DNA from: JANXMY01 sp964251675
Lineage (GTDB): Bacteria; Armatimonadota; Armatimonadia; Armatimonadales; Capsulimonadaceae
Reading direction: 5' to 3'
NCBI GenBank assembly: GCA_964251675.1
Contig: CAXUKS010000008.1
Location: forward strand, 62,001 to 126,000
DNA length: 64,000 nt
Shown here piece by piece: positions 50,686 through 57,501 of the stretch (its first letter is position 1; the number at the start of each line of letters is the position of its first letter). The position numbers were made by a program, and so were the translations under genes. The notes beneath the pieces are model-generated. The model did not search any database. It saw only the letters and a program-made list of their open reading frames with translations, and was not told where the DNA came from.

Positions 50686-51366
50686 TCAGGCAAAGTAGTC
50701 GCCCATCTTCGGGGCTGATCTGTCTCTCATTCCCAGCATGGCCCGCTGTAGGGCGTTATCCACAGACCTTTGATTGCGCCCACTCTGCTTCGCGATCTCC
50801 GCGTAGTCCATTCCCGTCAACCAAAGCAGAAAAACGGACGTTTCAAGCTTGGTGAGACGCGCTGCGGCCAGGGCTTCTTCCACGTTGTCCTGGTGGATAA
50901 TCGAGCCCAGCGCCTGCATCTCAGTGTCTGCGCTCACGTCAGCCATATCTGCGAGCATATCCCCCATGGTCTGCTCGCCGCCGTCGCCGCCGTCCTCGCA
51001 TGGAGCCTCAAGTGACAGCCATGCGACGTACTTGTCCGCCTCCGCAGCCTGCCTGCGATGTGCACCTGCGACTGATCTTACGCGAGTAATAACTTCCGCT
51101 CGGCCACAGAGCGCCGCAAAGTGTCTGAGCTTCAAGCCCCTGTCTGGCTTATATGTGTCAACAGCTTTAATTATGCCGTACAGGGCAAACATTTCAACGT
51201 CGTCAAGTTCAAGCCCTATCACTGCCAGCTTATTTCTATACGCTTTGCCAGCCAGAAGCCGCGCGACGGGGCGCAGGGCCTCGATCTTTTTCTCACGCGA
51301 CCACCGTTTAGGCACATCGCCTGCGTCTCCTATGCGCCATTCACGTGCTGCTGCTGTACTGCCCAT
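50686..51366 (-). CDS. Phage-encoded sigma-70-family factor
   Basis: A 226-residue protein. Region 2 is clear: LELDDVEMFALYGIIKAVDT then YKPDRGLKLRHFAALCGRAE, as in SigH/RpoD-like factors. Region 4 is a C-terminal HTH: LTKLETSVFLLWLTGMDYAE then IAKQSGRNQRSVDNALQRAM. An acidic insert separates them and region 3 is small. It would redirect host RNA polymerase, probably to phage late or accessory promoters. It is divergent from the csrA-like gene, with which it shares a ~100-bp regulatory region. Confidence 0.82.
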   Translation of the reverse strand: MGSTAAAREWRIGDAGDVPKRWSREKKIEALRPVARLLAGKAYRNKLAVIGLELDDVEMFALYGIIKAVDTYKPDRGLKLRHFAALCGRAEVITRVRSVAGAHRRQAAEADKYVAWLSLEAPCEDGGDGGEQTMGDMLADMADVSADTEMQALGSIIHQDNVEEALAAARLTKLETSVFLLWLTGMDYAEIAKQSGRNQRSVDNALQRAMLGMRDRSAPKMGDYFA

Positions 51367-51412
51367 TCCCTGGGCCTCCCTTGACCCAGGGGAGCTTTAT
51401 ACAGGCGAACTG

Positions 51413-51430
51413 TTGGCACGTTTTATGCAA
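51413..51430 (+). promoter_or_regulatory. Sigma54-type promoter of the phage csrA-like gene
   Basis: TTGGCACGTTTTATGCAA: GG at 51415-51416 and GC at 51427-51428 with exactly 10 bases between, flanked by TGGCACG and TGCA as in the -24/-12 consensus. The start codon is at 51466. Confidence 0.6.
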
Positions 51431-51439
51431 GGTGAAGGA

Positions 51440-51466
51440 AGCAAACAACCACGGAGGATACTCAAA
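51440..51466 (+). promoter_or_regulatory. csrA leader with GGA motifs overlapping the ribosome site
   Basis: The predicted short leader contains AAGGAA and CACGGAGGAT. Both fit the A-N-GGA core bound by CsrA, and the second is the Shine-Dalgarno sequence itself. This is the layout of CsrA translational autoregulation. Confidence 0.4.
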
Positions 51467-51657
51467 TGCTCGTTCTCACACGCCGCGTCGGCGACATCAT
51501 CTGTTTCGGCGACCCTAAGTCGGAAGATGCGCCTATCGAAATTCAAGTCGCCCAAATTCGCAGAGACGGTGCGATTCGCATCGGGATTGTCGCGCCTCCT
51601 GAGACGGTTGTGGATCGTCTCGAAATCTGGGAAGAGAAAAAAGCGGAGCAGAAATAG
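51466..51657 (+). CDS. csrA: Phage-encoded CsrA/RsmA-like translational regulator
   Basis: A 63-residue protein matching CsrA along its whole length: MLVLTRRVGDIICFGD, IEIQVAQIRRDGAIRIGIVA then PPETVVDRLEIWEE. The conserved Arg6 and the C-terminal APPETVVDR segment that build the two RNA-binding faces are present. CsrA dimers bind GGA hairpins and block or stabilise mRNAs. A short acidic insert (DPKSEDAP) lengthens the second turn. It is divergent from a phage sigma factor and upstream of the restriction gene. A viral copy would let the prophage retune host mRNA translation, or its own. Confidence 0.85.
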   Translation: MLVLTRRVGDIICFGDPKSEDAPIEIQVAQIRRDGAIRIGIVAPPETVVDRLEIWEEKKAEQK

Positions 51658-51705
51658 CCCACGCTGGTGAAGGATTCTTGTAAGGCTTTAAACAATAAGG
51701 CCGTC

Positions 51706-52521
51706 ATGCAAAAAAAAGATGTTTCTACAAAGCCAGTCGATATAGAGGCTTTGGAACTTGCTGCCGCAACACCTGTCCCCGTGTCTGATACAGGATTTAA
51801 CCCTGAAGCGATTTTGCCTTATGGATTGGAAGTTTCCCATGTCCGTGATGCGATGAATTCTTTCGTTGAGTTCCTTGGCTTCCTGAACAGGGAGCTTAAC
51901 ACAAGGCAAATCGAGCGCCTTGAGACAATGCTTATGCCTGCAAATTACAGCAGCATTGTGGGCGAGTTTATGAGCTCGGGTATCCCTAAATACAGCCCGA
52001 CAATCGTCAAAAACCGCTACCATAATGGTCACCCTGATATGCTCCCAAAGGGGAAATACAGAAATGACGAAGCACAACATGAAAGCGAAGGGATTGAGAT
52101 CAAGGGGTCACGCTACCTGAAGGGGTGGCAAGGACACAACGCCGAAGACGTTTGGCTGATGGTATTCGTGTTTGACAGTAATCGACCTACAGACAGTCCA
52201 AACCCAACGAACCCTGGTCCAGACAAGAATGGTAAAGCGCGCCCGACGCCAAAAGCGGTCTTCCCCAAACCTTTCCGCTTCGTTAAAGTGGTCTGTGCCA
52301 AAATCGAGAAATCCGACTGGAAAGAAGCGGGCAGGAACGAGGGCAGCCGACGTACACCAACTGCTACGGTCATCGCATCGGGTGTAAAAAAGATGGAAGA
52401 CAACTGGATTTACCGCGACCCCGATATAAAAACACTCAAACTGGCCGATGATGCCAATGACCCAGAGTCAGAACATCGGGAAAACTCAGAGGAAGCCAGT
52501 TTGTTTGAGGAAGCCGAATGA
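51706..52521 (+). CDS. Putative type II restriction endonuclease (PD-(D/E)XK)
   Basis: A 271-residue protein. The core HPDML (Asp111) and EGIEIKGSRYLKGW (Glu131, Lys133) form a PD-(D/E)XK site, followed by DVWLMVFVFDSN, a strand common in restriction enzymes. It is convergent with a DNA methyltransferase, forming a typical R-M pair. ATG at 51706 is chosen for its nearby AAGG; GTG at 51667 would add 13 residues. The recognition sequence is unknown. The stop lies inside a perfect 18-bp inverted repeat shared with the methyltransferase 3' end. In a prophage it probably protects the lysogen against other phages. Confidence 0.65.
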   Translation: MQKKDVSTKPVDIEALELAAATPVPVSDTGFNPEAILPYGLEVSHVRDAMNSFVEFLGFLNRELNTRQIERLETMLMPANYSSIVGEFMSSGIPKYSPTIVKNRYHNGHPDMLPKGKYRNDEAQHESEGIEIKGSRYLKGWQGHNAEDVWLMVFVFDSNRPTDSPNPTNPGPDKNGKARPTPKAVFPKPFRFVKVVCAKIEKSDWKEAGRNEGSRRTPTATVIASGVKKMEDNWIYRDPDIKTLKLADDANDPESEHRENSEEASLFEEAE

Positions 52522-52569
52522 GAGATCATGGACCTTGAATCTTATGCCAAGTCAAGGTCCATGATCTCT
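52521..52569. repeat. 18-bp perfect inverted repeat at the R-M convergence
   Basis: AGAGATCATGGACCTTGA (52521-52538) and its exact complement at 52552-52569 around a 13-base loop. The right arm encodes the last residues of the methyltransferase. No T-tract follows. It may act as a bidirectional terminator or mRNA stabiliser for the convergent genes. Confidence 0.75.
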
Positions 52570-53561
52570 TGATCTTGCTGCTGCTTTGGTGGTGCGATCT
52601 TAAGCTTCGATAATTGCGGAATCGCATTGGTCGCCATGTCATAATACTCCGTCACGCGCTCCACGCCGACTGCCTTCAGCCCCATGGCATTCGCCGCTGC
52701 AACGGTTGCACCAGAACCCATGAAAGGGTCTGCTATAACACCTTCGCCTAGTGGAAGTGCCGCATGAACGATCTGGCGCATGAACGACTGTGGCTTTATA
52801 CTTGGGTGATTTGCTATTTCTCGCTCACGTTTTGGAGTTCTCTCCGACAAGATCACATCGGAGAATGGTTTGTCATCTGGGGTGCGCCGAAGCCCTCCTG
52901 TGCCAAACTCACGAAGGCAATCACTTACCGTCATCCCCTTGGGAAGAGGCTTTCTCAAGATGCCCCAAGGCTCGTAGCAACCGCTAGGGAGGGAACACAC
53001 ACCCGCGAATTCCTGTTCAGCCCCTTTGGGCCTATCCCCGCCACGAAGCGTTCTGACGAGGCGGACCATTTCCGTCCTAAACTCTAAACCTCCCTCGATT
53101 AGTGCGCTGAATACGAGCTGCGAAAGAAACGAGTTGCTCGCTAAAAAAACGTGAGCCCCAGGACGGAGGGCGCGTACACTAGACTCGGCAAACGCTATGA
53201 AATAATCACGTACGATCTCTCGCTCCTTTGAACTCAGAGCTGTGAAACGCGGCAGTGGGGCCCTCGCCACACCATTCAACACGGGAGGCAGCCTCCAAAT
53301 ACCTTTGGTGCCTTCTTTGCGCTTCTCAATCTGGTCCAGCTCGTATTCCTTAACGCCGTATGGAGGGTCTGTCACCAGCGCGTGAAGACTGTTTTCAGGA
53401 ATTGCGTCCAGCCAGTCGAAGCTATTTGCATAAACAATAAAAGACCCGCTGGTATTTCCGATGGAGCGTGTTGGAAAGCCGCGCCGAAGAGGATCGCGCT
53501 CAACTGGTGATTGAGTGACTTTAGATAGCGTTGTGCTTGGGGCGGGAACCGTCATTGTCAT
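52542..53561 (-). CDS. DNA (N4-cytosine/N6-adenine) methyltransferase
   Basis: A 339-residue beta-type methyltransferase: catalytic TDPPYG at 64-69 comes before the SAM motif ADPFMGSGATVAAA near residue 290, with NHPSIKPQSFMRQIVHAALP between. The target-recognition part is the middle region (RTLRGGDRPKGAEQEF). The order DPPY then FxGxG is that of beta-class enzymes. It should methylate the site cut by the convergent nuclease gene and so protect the host. An alternative start two codons downstream (ATG at 53555) is possible. Confidence 0.88.
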   Translation of the reverse strand: MTMTVPAPSTTLSKVTQSPVERDPLRRGFPTRSIGNTSGSFIVYANSFDWLDAIPENSLHALVTDPPYGVKEYELDQIEKRKEGTKGIWRLPPVLNGVARAPLPRFTALSSKEREIVRDYFIAFAESSVRALRPGAHVFLASNSFLSQLVFSALIEGGLEFRTEMVRLVRTLRGGDRPKGAEQEFAGVCSLPSGCYEPWGILRKPLPKGMTVSDCLREFGTGGLRRTPDDKPFSDVILSERTPKREREIANHPSIKPQSFMRQIVHAALPLGEGVIADPFMGSGATVAAANAMGLKAVGVERVTEYYDMATNAIPQLSKLKIAPPKQQQDQEIMDLDLA

Positions 53562-53594
53562 AGTATACCTCTGATTTCTGTTTGAGTTTTGTCT

Positions 53595-54458
53595 TCAGAA
53601 CGGCACTTCGTCTTCGGCCAAATCCACGGAGTCCAGACCCATACAAGATTCGCGGATGGGGCAAAATGTGCACGCTGGGCCTGGATCAGCGATGGGAACC
53701 TCCGCTTTGCGCTTCAAAAGGGCACTCGTCAGAATTTTGTGCTGGCTGCGGACCATGTCTTGAGTCACATAGTCAACAGAAACCTGACCATCTTCAAAAT
53801 CGACCCAAATCAGCTCAAGAACGTATTTGTATCCAGGCCATTTACGTGCCGCTATCCAGATTAGCAAAAAGCATTCGGCAAGATTGATTGTTTGGCGAGT
53901 GGACTTAAAATCCTGAATCACAAGCACGCCTGGGTCTCTGATGAGAACGCGATCAATGGTCCCCGCGATTCTCACCAAAGGTTCGCCCATGTAATTGTAG
54001 TCAAATTCTGACTGAGTTTCGAGCGCGATTATGGCCTGCAAATCCTCGGGATCGGTGTTGTCCACCAAAAGTAGAGTCATCGCAGACACAATTGCGATTT
54101 CTGCCTCTCGATCCACGTCACGCTCATACCTGGCCGCATACACAGCCGACGCCGCGAACGCCTCAACATCCTTGATAGGAATTTGGCAAACACCGTCGGC
54201 GTCGGTCCAACGCGCTGCATGCAGGGCTCGAAGCGTCTCATGCCATGCGCTCCCCCTGGGCACCGTCACGGGCGGCGCAGGGCGGTTTTTAGGCCAGAGT
54301 TTGCGAACGCGGAGAGTATCGTACTTTTTTCCGCATAAAATTAGGTCACTGACACTCGACGGAGTGAGCAAGGGGAGTCCCGTCCAGCGTGAGTCTCGGC
54401 TGAGTGCTAGGTCACTACGGTTAGTAGTTTGGTTGGTAGTGTTGCTTTGTACTGGCAT
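53595..54458 (-). CDS. Cas4/RecB-like PD-(D/E)XK nuclease with Cys cluster
   Basis: A 287-residue nuclease: LTPSSVSDLILCGKKYDTLR gives the first Cys, then His in GSAWHETLRAL, Asp in AGTIDRVLI, VLVIQDFKSTRQ with the catalytic Asp and Lys, and a final CTFCPIRESC cluster. Four cysteines could hold a 4Fe-4S cluster as in Cas4 and AddB. ATG at 54458 has GGAGGG just upstream. It is next to the HTH replication protein, so recombination or replication-end processing is likely. Anti-CRISPR use, as for some phage Cas4, is speculation. Confidence 0.8.
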   Translation of the reverse strand: MPVQSNTTNQTTNRSDLALSRDSRWTGLPLLTPSSVSDLILCGKKYDTLRVRKLWPKNRPAPPVTVPRGSAWHETLRALHAARWTDADGVCQIPIKDVEAFAASAVYAARYERDVDREAEIAIVSAMTLLLVDNTDPEDLQAIIALETQSEFDYNYMGEPLVRIAGTIDRVLIRDPGVLVIQDFKSTRQTINLAECFLLIWIAARKWPGYKYVLELIWVDFEDGQVSVDYVTQDMVRSQHKILTSALLKRKAEVPIADPGPACTFCPIRESCMGLDSVDLAEDEVPF

Positions 54459-54502
54459 ATTTCCCTCCATGTTGTGCGGCCAGACTTGCAACCGCGTTTA
54501 CG

Positions 54503-55865
54503 TTAATCTTCTGCCTCCGCCTCGGGGGCAGAGTCCTCCATCAAAACATCTGGCACAGCGAGCGACATTTTAGCCTCGACCTGCTGGCACATCGCCAAAA
54601 CCGCCGTGAGTGTGGCAGAGTTTGCCTCTTCAATGCCTTTTGAAAGATAGCGAGCAAAGACTGACTCGCCGCGCACCCTGGAAACCGCCGTTTGAACCAC
54701 GTCTGGGCCAAAGGCTTGCACCTTTGCCAGTAGCGCCTGGCGGGCCAGGGCCAGCGCAGAGGGCTTCTCACTGTTATCCTGCGGCGCAGGCACAGGCGGC
54801 GGGGCTACTGGCAGGCCGTCGGGCTTCCCAGGGGCATCCATGCCCTTGGCGATGCCCCCCAGCATGCCTGCCACTTCAGGGGCTGGAGGGGCGTTATGGG
54901 CCTGCTTTTCGGCTTCCTCCGCTTGTTCAGCCGCCTCGGCGCGGCGGCGCTCCTCTGGGCTGGCATTGGCGCTGCGCATGCAGCCTAATCGGACAAGGAC
55001 AGCTTCAGAAGACAGCAGGAGATTGTCAGTGATTACAGTGCGCATCCAGGCAGCAGGGGAGTCCAGGCCAATTTTCTTATCCTTGATCTGTGCCGACAAC
55101 ACAGCAATATCCCAGACCTCCTGCCTATCCTTGCATTTCGCAATTAAATTCTCAAAAGAAATCAGACTCCCCCTCTCACCAAACATCTTCCAAGCTTGGT
55201 GAGCATTTTCAAAAACAGGGGTCGAAGACTCCTGAGTCTTTGACTCTTTTAAATTCTTAGTATTAAGAGTCTTAAGAAGATGCCCATTTTCGGGTATCGG
55301 CTGATGCCCATTTTCGGGTATCGGCTGATGCCCATTTTCGGGTATCGGCTGATGCCCNNNNNNNNNNNNNNNNNNNNNNNNNNNNNNNNNNNNNNNNNNN
55401 NNNNNNNNNNNNNNNNNNNNNNNNNNNNNNNNNNNNNNNNNNNNNNNNNNNNNNNNNATTTTCGGGTATCGATTCGGCTTTGTCACCAGATTCGGGTATC
55501 GATTCGGCTTTGTCACCAGATTCGGGCATCGGTCGATACCCATTTTCGGGCATCGGGTTTTCTTTGCTCCCCAGATACCGCGAAGGGACCACGATCTGCC
55601 GCTCGTTAGGTTTGGGGTTTGTGATCTGGATGTGACCGCGAGCCTCCAGTTCCCGAAGCTGCCGCTGAATTGTCGTAGCCCCTTTGCCTCGACGCGCCAT
55701 GAAATGAGCATCGCCTGCTTCGCAGTTCCCATATTTTGCGAAGAGACCGAAAATCTCTCCGAACAGCAGGATCGCGCCATCACTGAGTTCGTGATCTTGA
55801 GCCACTTCGACAGGAATGCGATAATAGTTGACAATCTCGGTTTCTTTTGAGTATACTTCTGGCAT
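54503..55865 (-). CDS. HTH_36-type replication-initiator-like protein, interrupted by assembly gap
   Basis: The N-terminal 100 residues form a winged-helix DNA-binding domain: HELSDGAILLFGEIFGLFAK then YGNCEAGDAHFMARRGKGAT and TIQRQLRELEARGHIQI, as in phage replication initiators. A low-complexity linker follows (KAESIPESGD units, then QPIPENGH units), and 100 N bases fall in it. The C-terminal part is helical (EVWDIAVLSAQIKDKKIGLD, SPAAWMRTVITDNLLLSSEA) and acidic at the end. The two halves are in different frames only because the gap length is arbitrary. GGAGGTG upstream sets the ATG at 55865. It may recruit replication proteins to the iteron region. Confidence 0.7.
55279..55357 (-). repeat. 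24-bp coding tandem repeats beside the gap
   Basis: Three full units of GATGCCCATTTTCGGGTATC plus GGCT (55279, 55303, 55327) and a partial fourth run into the N block. On the coding strand they encode QPIPENGH repeats. On the other side of the gap 30-bp units encode KAESIPESGD. Confidence 0.85.
55358..55457. other. Assembly gap (100 N)
   Basis: Exactly 100 N, the usual placeholder for a gap of unknown length. It falls in the tandem repeats above, so repeat collapse is the likely cause. Confidence 0.98.
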
Positions 55866-55987
55866 AACGACGCGCACCTCCAGGGCGCGGCGGGGTAGAA
55901 AGCGCGTCCTGTGCAACCAGGTCGCGTTTTCGCTTTTTAAAATGTAGGTCGTTGATCTATGAAAGTGGCGAAAATTCCTTACTTCGC

Positions 55988-56974
55988 CTAGATGATACGT
56001 TCTGTGCTGCGCTTAGTCTCAAACTCGGACATATCGATCTGGCCTACAGCTTCCAGGGCCGCACGCGTGTGCTCGAAATCGTTGTGCAAATAGCCCTTCG
56101 TCGTCGCCAGGCTGGAATGCCCTGCGGCCTTGGAAGCAGCCAGGAGATTAACTTGAGCCATGGCAGTCAGACCGTAGTGCCTGAGTGCCCTCGGCGTGAT
56201 GTCTGGCATTCCCGCTTCAGTCGCGTACTTTTTGAACAGGCGCGACCAGTCGCAAACTGTCATTTTGCTTCCACGATCACTCACAAACAAATAGTTGCTC
56301 GGCGAGTTTTTGGGCCTGACTTTGAGATAGGAATCAACCGCGTAAACAACATCGGCGTAGATAGGCGCATAGCGTGGTTCTCGGTCCTTTGCCGTGCGGA
56401 TCACAATGCGCCCTGCCTCGGGCTGATAGTCGTCCAGTAGCAAGTTGAATGGTTCGCAGGGCCTGGTCCCAGTGCGTGCGGCCATCATGATGATCGCCGT
56501 ATCTCGCCGCCAGAGGAAGCGATTCTTCTCGGGCGTGAGGAATGCGGCGTTTGGGTTTTTGGATACCAGCCGAATATCGTGGACAGTGTTCAGCAGCTTC
56601 TTCAGCTTCGTCGGAGTGGGGCAGGGGATGTGCGGCTTGATCTTCGGCGGCATTTTGTAGTCGGCCAAAGGGTTCGCCGCAACAAGCTTCGCTTTCACTG
56701 CGATCACAAACATCGAATTCGCGAGCATGATCTCGGCGCGAAGCGTATTGTTGTTGATCCCCGCCTGCTTGCGCCGCGCCATCCTCTCCTCCATGTGCAG
56801 ATCGGAAAACTCCTGCGCCGTGACTCCCTGGGCTTCCATGTCTCGGATCAGCGGCAACAGGTACCAAGACACAGACTTCAAAGTCACAGCTTCACAACGC
56901 GCAGCTTTGTAGGTGTAAAAACGCTTATAAATGGGCGTCCAGGTGCTTGTCGATTTTGTCTCTAGGCTTTCCAC
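55988..56974 (-). CDS. int: Phage integrase, tyrosine recombinase
   Basis: A 328-residue site-specific recombinase. An N-terminal SAM-like core-binding domain is followed by the catalytic domain: Arg in AARTGTRPCEPFNLLLDDY, Lys in IRTAKDREPRYAPI, the box PDITPRALRHYGLTAMAQ, GHSSLATTKGY with His and the Tyr nucleophile. The first His of the usual HxLR box is Arg here, a tolerated but uncommon change. GTG at 56974 is preferred because AAGGGGGA sits seven bases upstream; an upstream TTG at 57025 would overlap the tRNA terminator. It lies beside attR, as expected for integration into tRNA-Leu. Confidence 0.9.
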   Translation of the reverse strand: MESLETKSTSTWTPIYKRFYTYKAARCEAVTLKSVSWYLLPLIRDMEAQGVTAQEFSDLHMEERMARRKQAGINNNTLRAEIMLANSMFVIAVKAKLVAANPLADYKMPPKIKPHIPCPTPTKLKKLLNTVHDIRLVSKNPNAAFLTPEKNRFLWRRDTAIIMMAARTGTRPCEPFNLLLDDYQPEAGRIVIRTAKDREPRYAPIYADVVYAVDSYLKVRPKNSPSNYLFVSDRGSKMTVCDWSRLFKKYATEAGMPDITPRALRHYGLTAMAQVNLLAASKAAGHSSLATTKGYLHNDFEHTRAALEAVGQIDMSEFETKRSTERII

Positions 56975-57028
56975 TGTAACATCCCCCTTAAAATCGACCG
57001 TAAAAGGCCCGAATTTGAAACACAAAAA

Positions 57029-57061
57029 AGCGCCGACGATCCTTTTTGGATCGTCGGCGCT
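57029..57061 (-). terminator. Phage-borne terminator downstream of tRNA-Leu
   Basis: AGCGCCGACGATCC and its complement around a TTTTT loop (57029-57042 and 57048-57061). On the minus strand a T6 run follows. It replaces the host terminator (14957-14999) that integration separated from the tRNA gene. Confidence 0.85.
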
Positions 57062-57102
57062 TGTGCAGCACCCTGAAATTACTCTAAAATTCTACACATC
57101 TT

Positions 57103-57167
57103 ATGCCGAAGGCGAGACTCGAACTCGCATGCCCTTGCGAGCACTGCGACCTGAACACAGCGTGTAT
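57103..57167 (-). repeat. Right attachment site
   Basis: Exact 65-bp match to 15002-15066, forming the 3' portion of the intact tRNA-Leu gene. Confidence 0.92.
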
Positions 57168-57186
57168 ACCATTTCACCACTTCGGC
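57104..57186 (-). tRNA. tRNA-Leu(CAG)
   Basis: 83 nt read from 57186 to 57104. Acceptor GCCGAAG/CTTCGGC plus discriminator A, anticodon stem CTGTG/CGCAG with loop TTCAGGT (anticodon CAG), long variable arm TGCTC/GGGCA typical of leucine tRNAs, T arm GCGAG-TTCGAGT-CTCGC. CCA is not encoded. It is the phage integration target; the 3' part is supplied by attP. Confidence 0.93.
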
Positions 57187-57207
57187 GTGTCTCGGTCAGG
57201 TGTCGGT

Positions 57208-57237
57208 ATTATACTCACTCGCTGACAGGATTGTCAA
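57208..57237 (-). promoter_or_regulatory. Promoter of tRNA-Leu
   Basis: On the minus strand TTGACA (57237-57232), 18-bp spacer, TATAAT (57213-57208), about 20 bases before the tRNA 5' end. Confidence 0.85.
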
Positions 57238-57268
57238 GAGGCAGAAAGCCGCCTGCAAAAAAAGTATT

Positions 57269-57318
57269 CAAACAAACTATTGTTTGTGCTTGACAAAGCG
57301 GCTCCTGTGCCTTATACT
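57269..57318 (+). promoter_or_regulatory. Promoter of the NlpC/P60 gene with upstream palindrome
   Basis: TTGACA at 57290-57295, 17-bp spacer, TATACT at 57313-57318: full consensus spacing. The inverted repeat CAAACAA-ACTA-TTGTTTG (57269-57286) abuts the -35 box and may bind a regulator. Confidence 0.8.
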
Positions 57319-57324
57319 GGGAAC

Positions 57325-57501
57325 CAAGAGGCAGCGGCATCCACGCCGGGCCGGCACTGACGCCGCTCCCAAGCCTCCCCGGTCCTGACTTCACAGCCTG
57401 AAGAAATGACCGGTTTTCACCGATAATTAAACCATCATTACAATTTTGTCTCTGCGTATTAACGCTGAATTGACTCCGAGAACCGTGAGGAGGATCGTGT
57501 T
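57325..57501 (+). promoter_or_regulatory. Structured 5' leader of the NlpC/P60 gene, riboswitch candidate
   Basis: A ~175-nt leader with stems AGCGGC/GCCGCT (near 57333-57367) and CCGGTC/GACCGG enclosing CTTC/GAAG (near 57379-57414), with GGGAACCAA at its 5' end. c-di-AMP (ydaO) riboswitches often precede cell-wall hydrolase genes and contain a GGGGAACC-like block, but the rest of that consensus is not convincing here. The class is therefore unassigned. Confidence 0.3.

Larger units (their letters stand above)
15002..57167. mobile_element. Integrated siphovirus-type prophage, ~42.1 kb
   Basis: Bounded by an exact 65-bp direct repeat of the 3' part of tRNA-Leu(CAG) (15002-15066 and 57103-57167). 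A tyrosine integrase adjoins the right end. Inside are terminase, portal, HK97-type protease and capsid, tail tube, tape measure, tail hub, a primase-helicase and an origin-like region. GC content is lower than in the host flanks. No structural gene is obviously broken. The only damage seen is a 100-N assembly gap, so the element may be intact. No classical endolysin is recognisable; candidate lytic domains are the permuted NlpC protein at 34960 and the domain inside the tape measure. Confidence 0.95.

Noticed and set aside
55279..55560. Tandem repeats near the N gap as a CRISPR array
   Set aside because: Units are contiguous without spacers, are 24-30 bp, and encode an in-frame repeated peptide.
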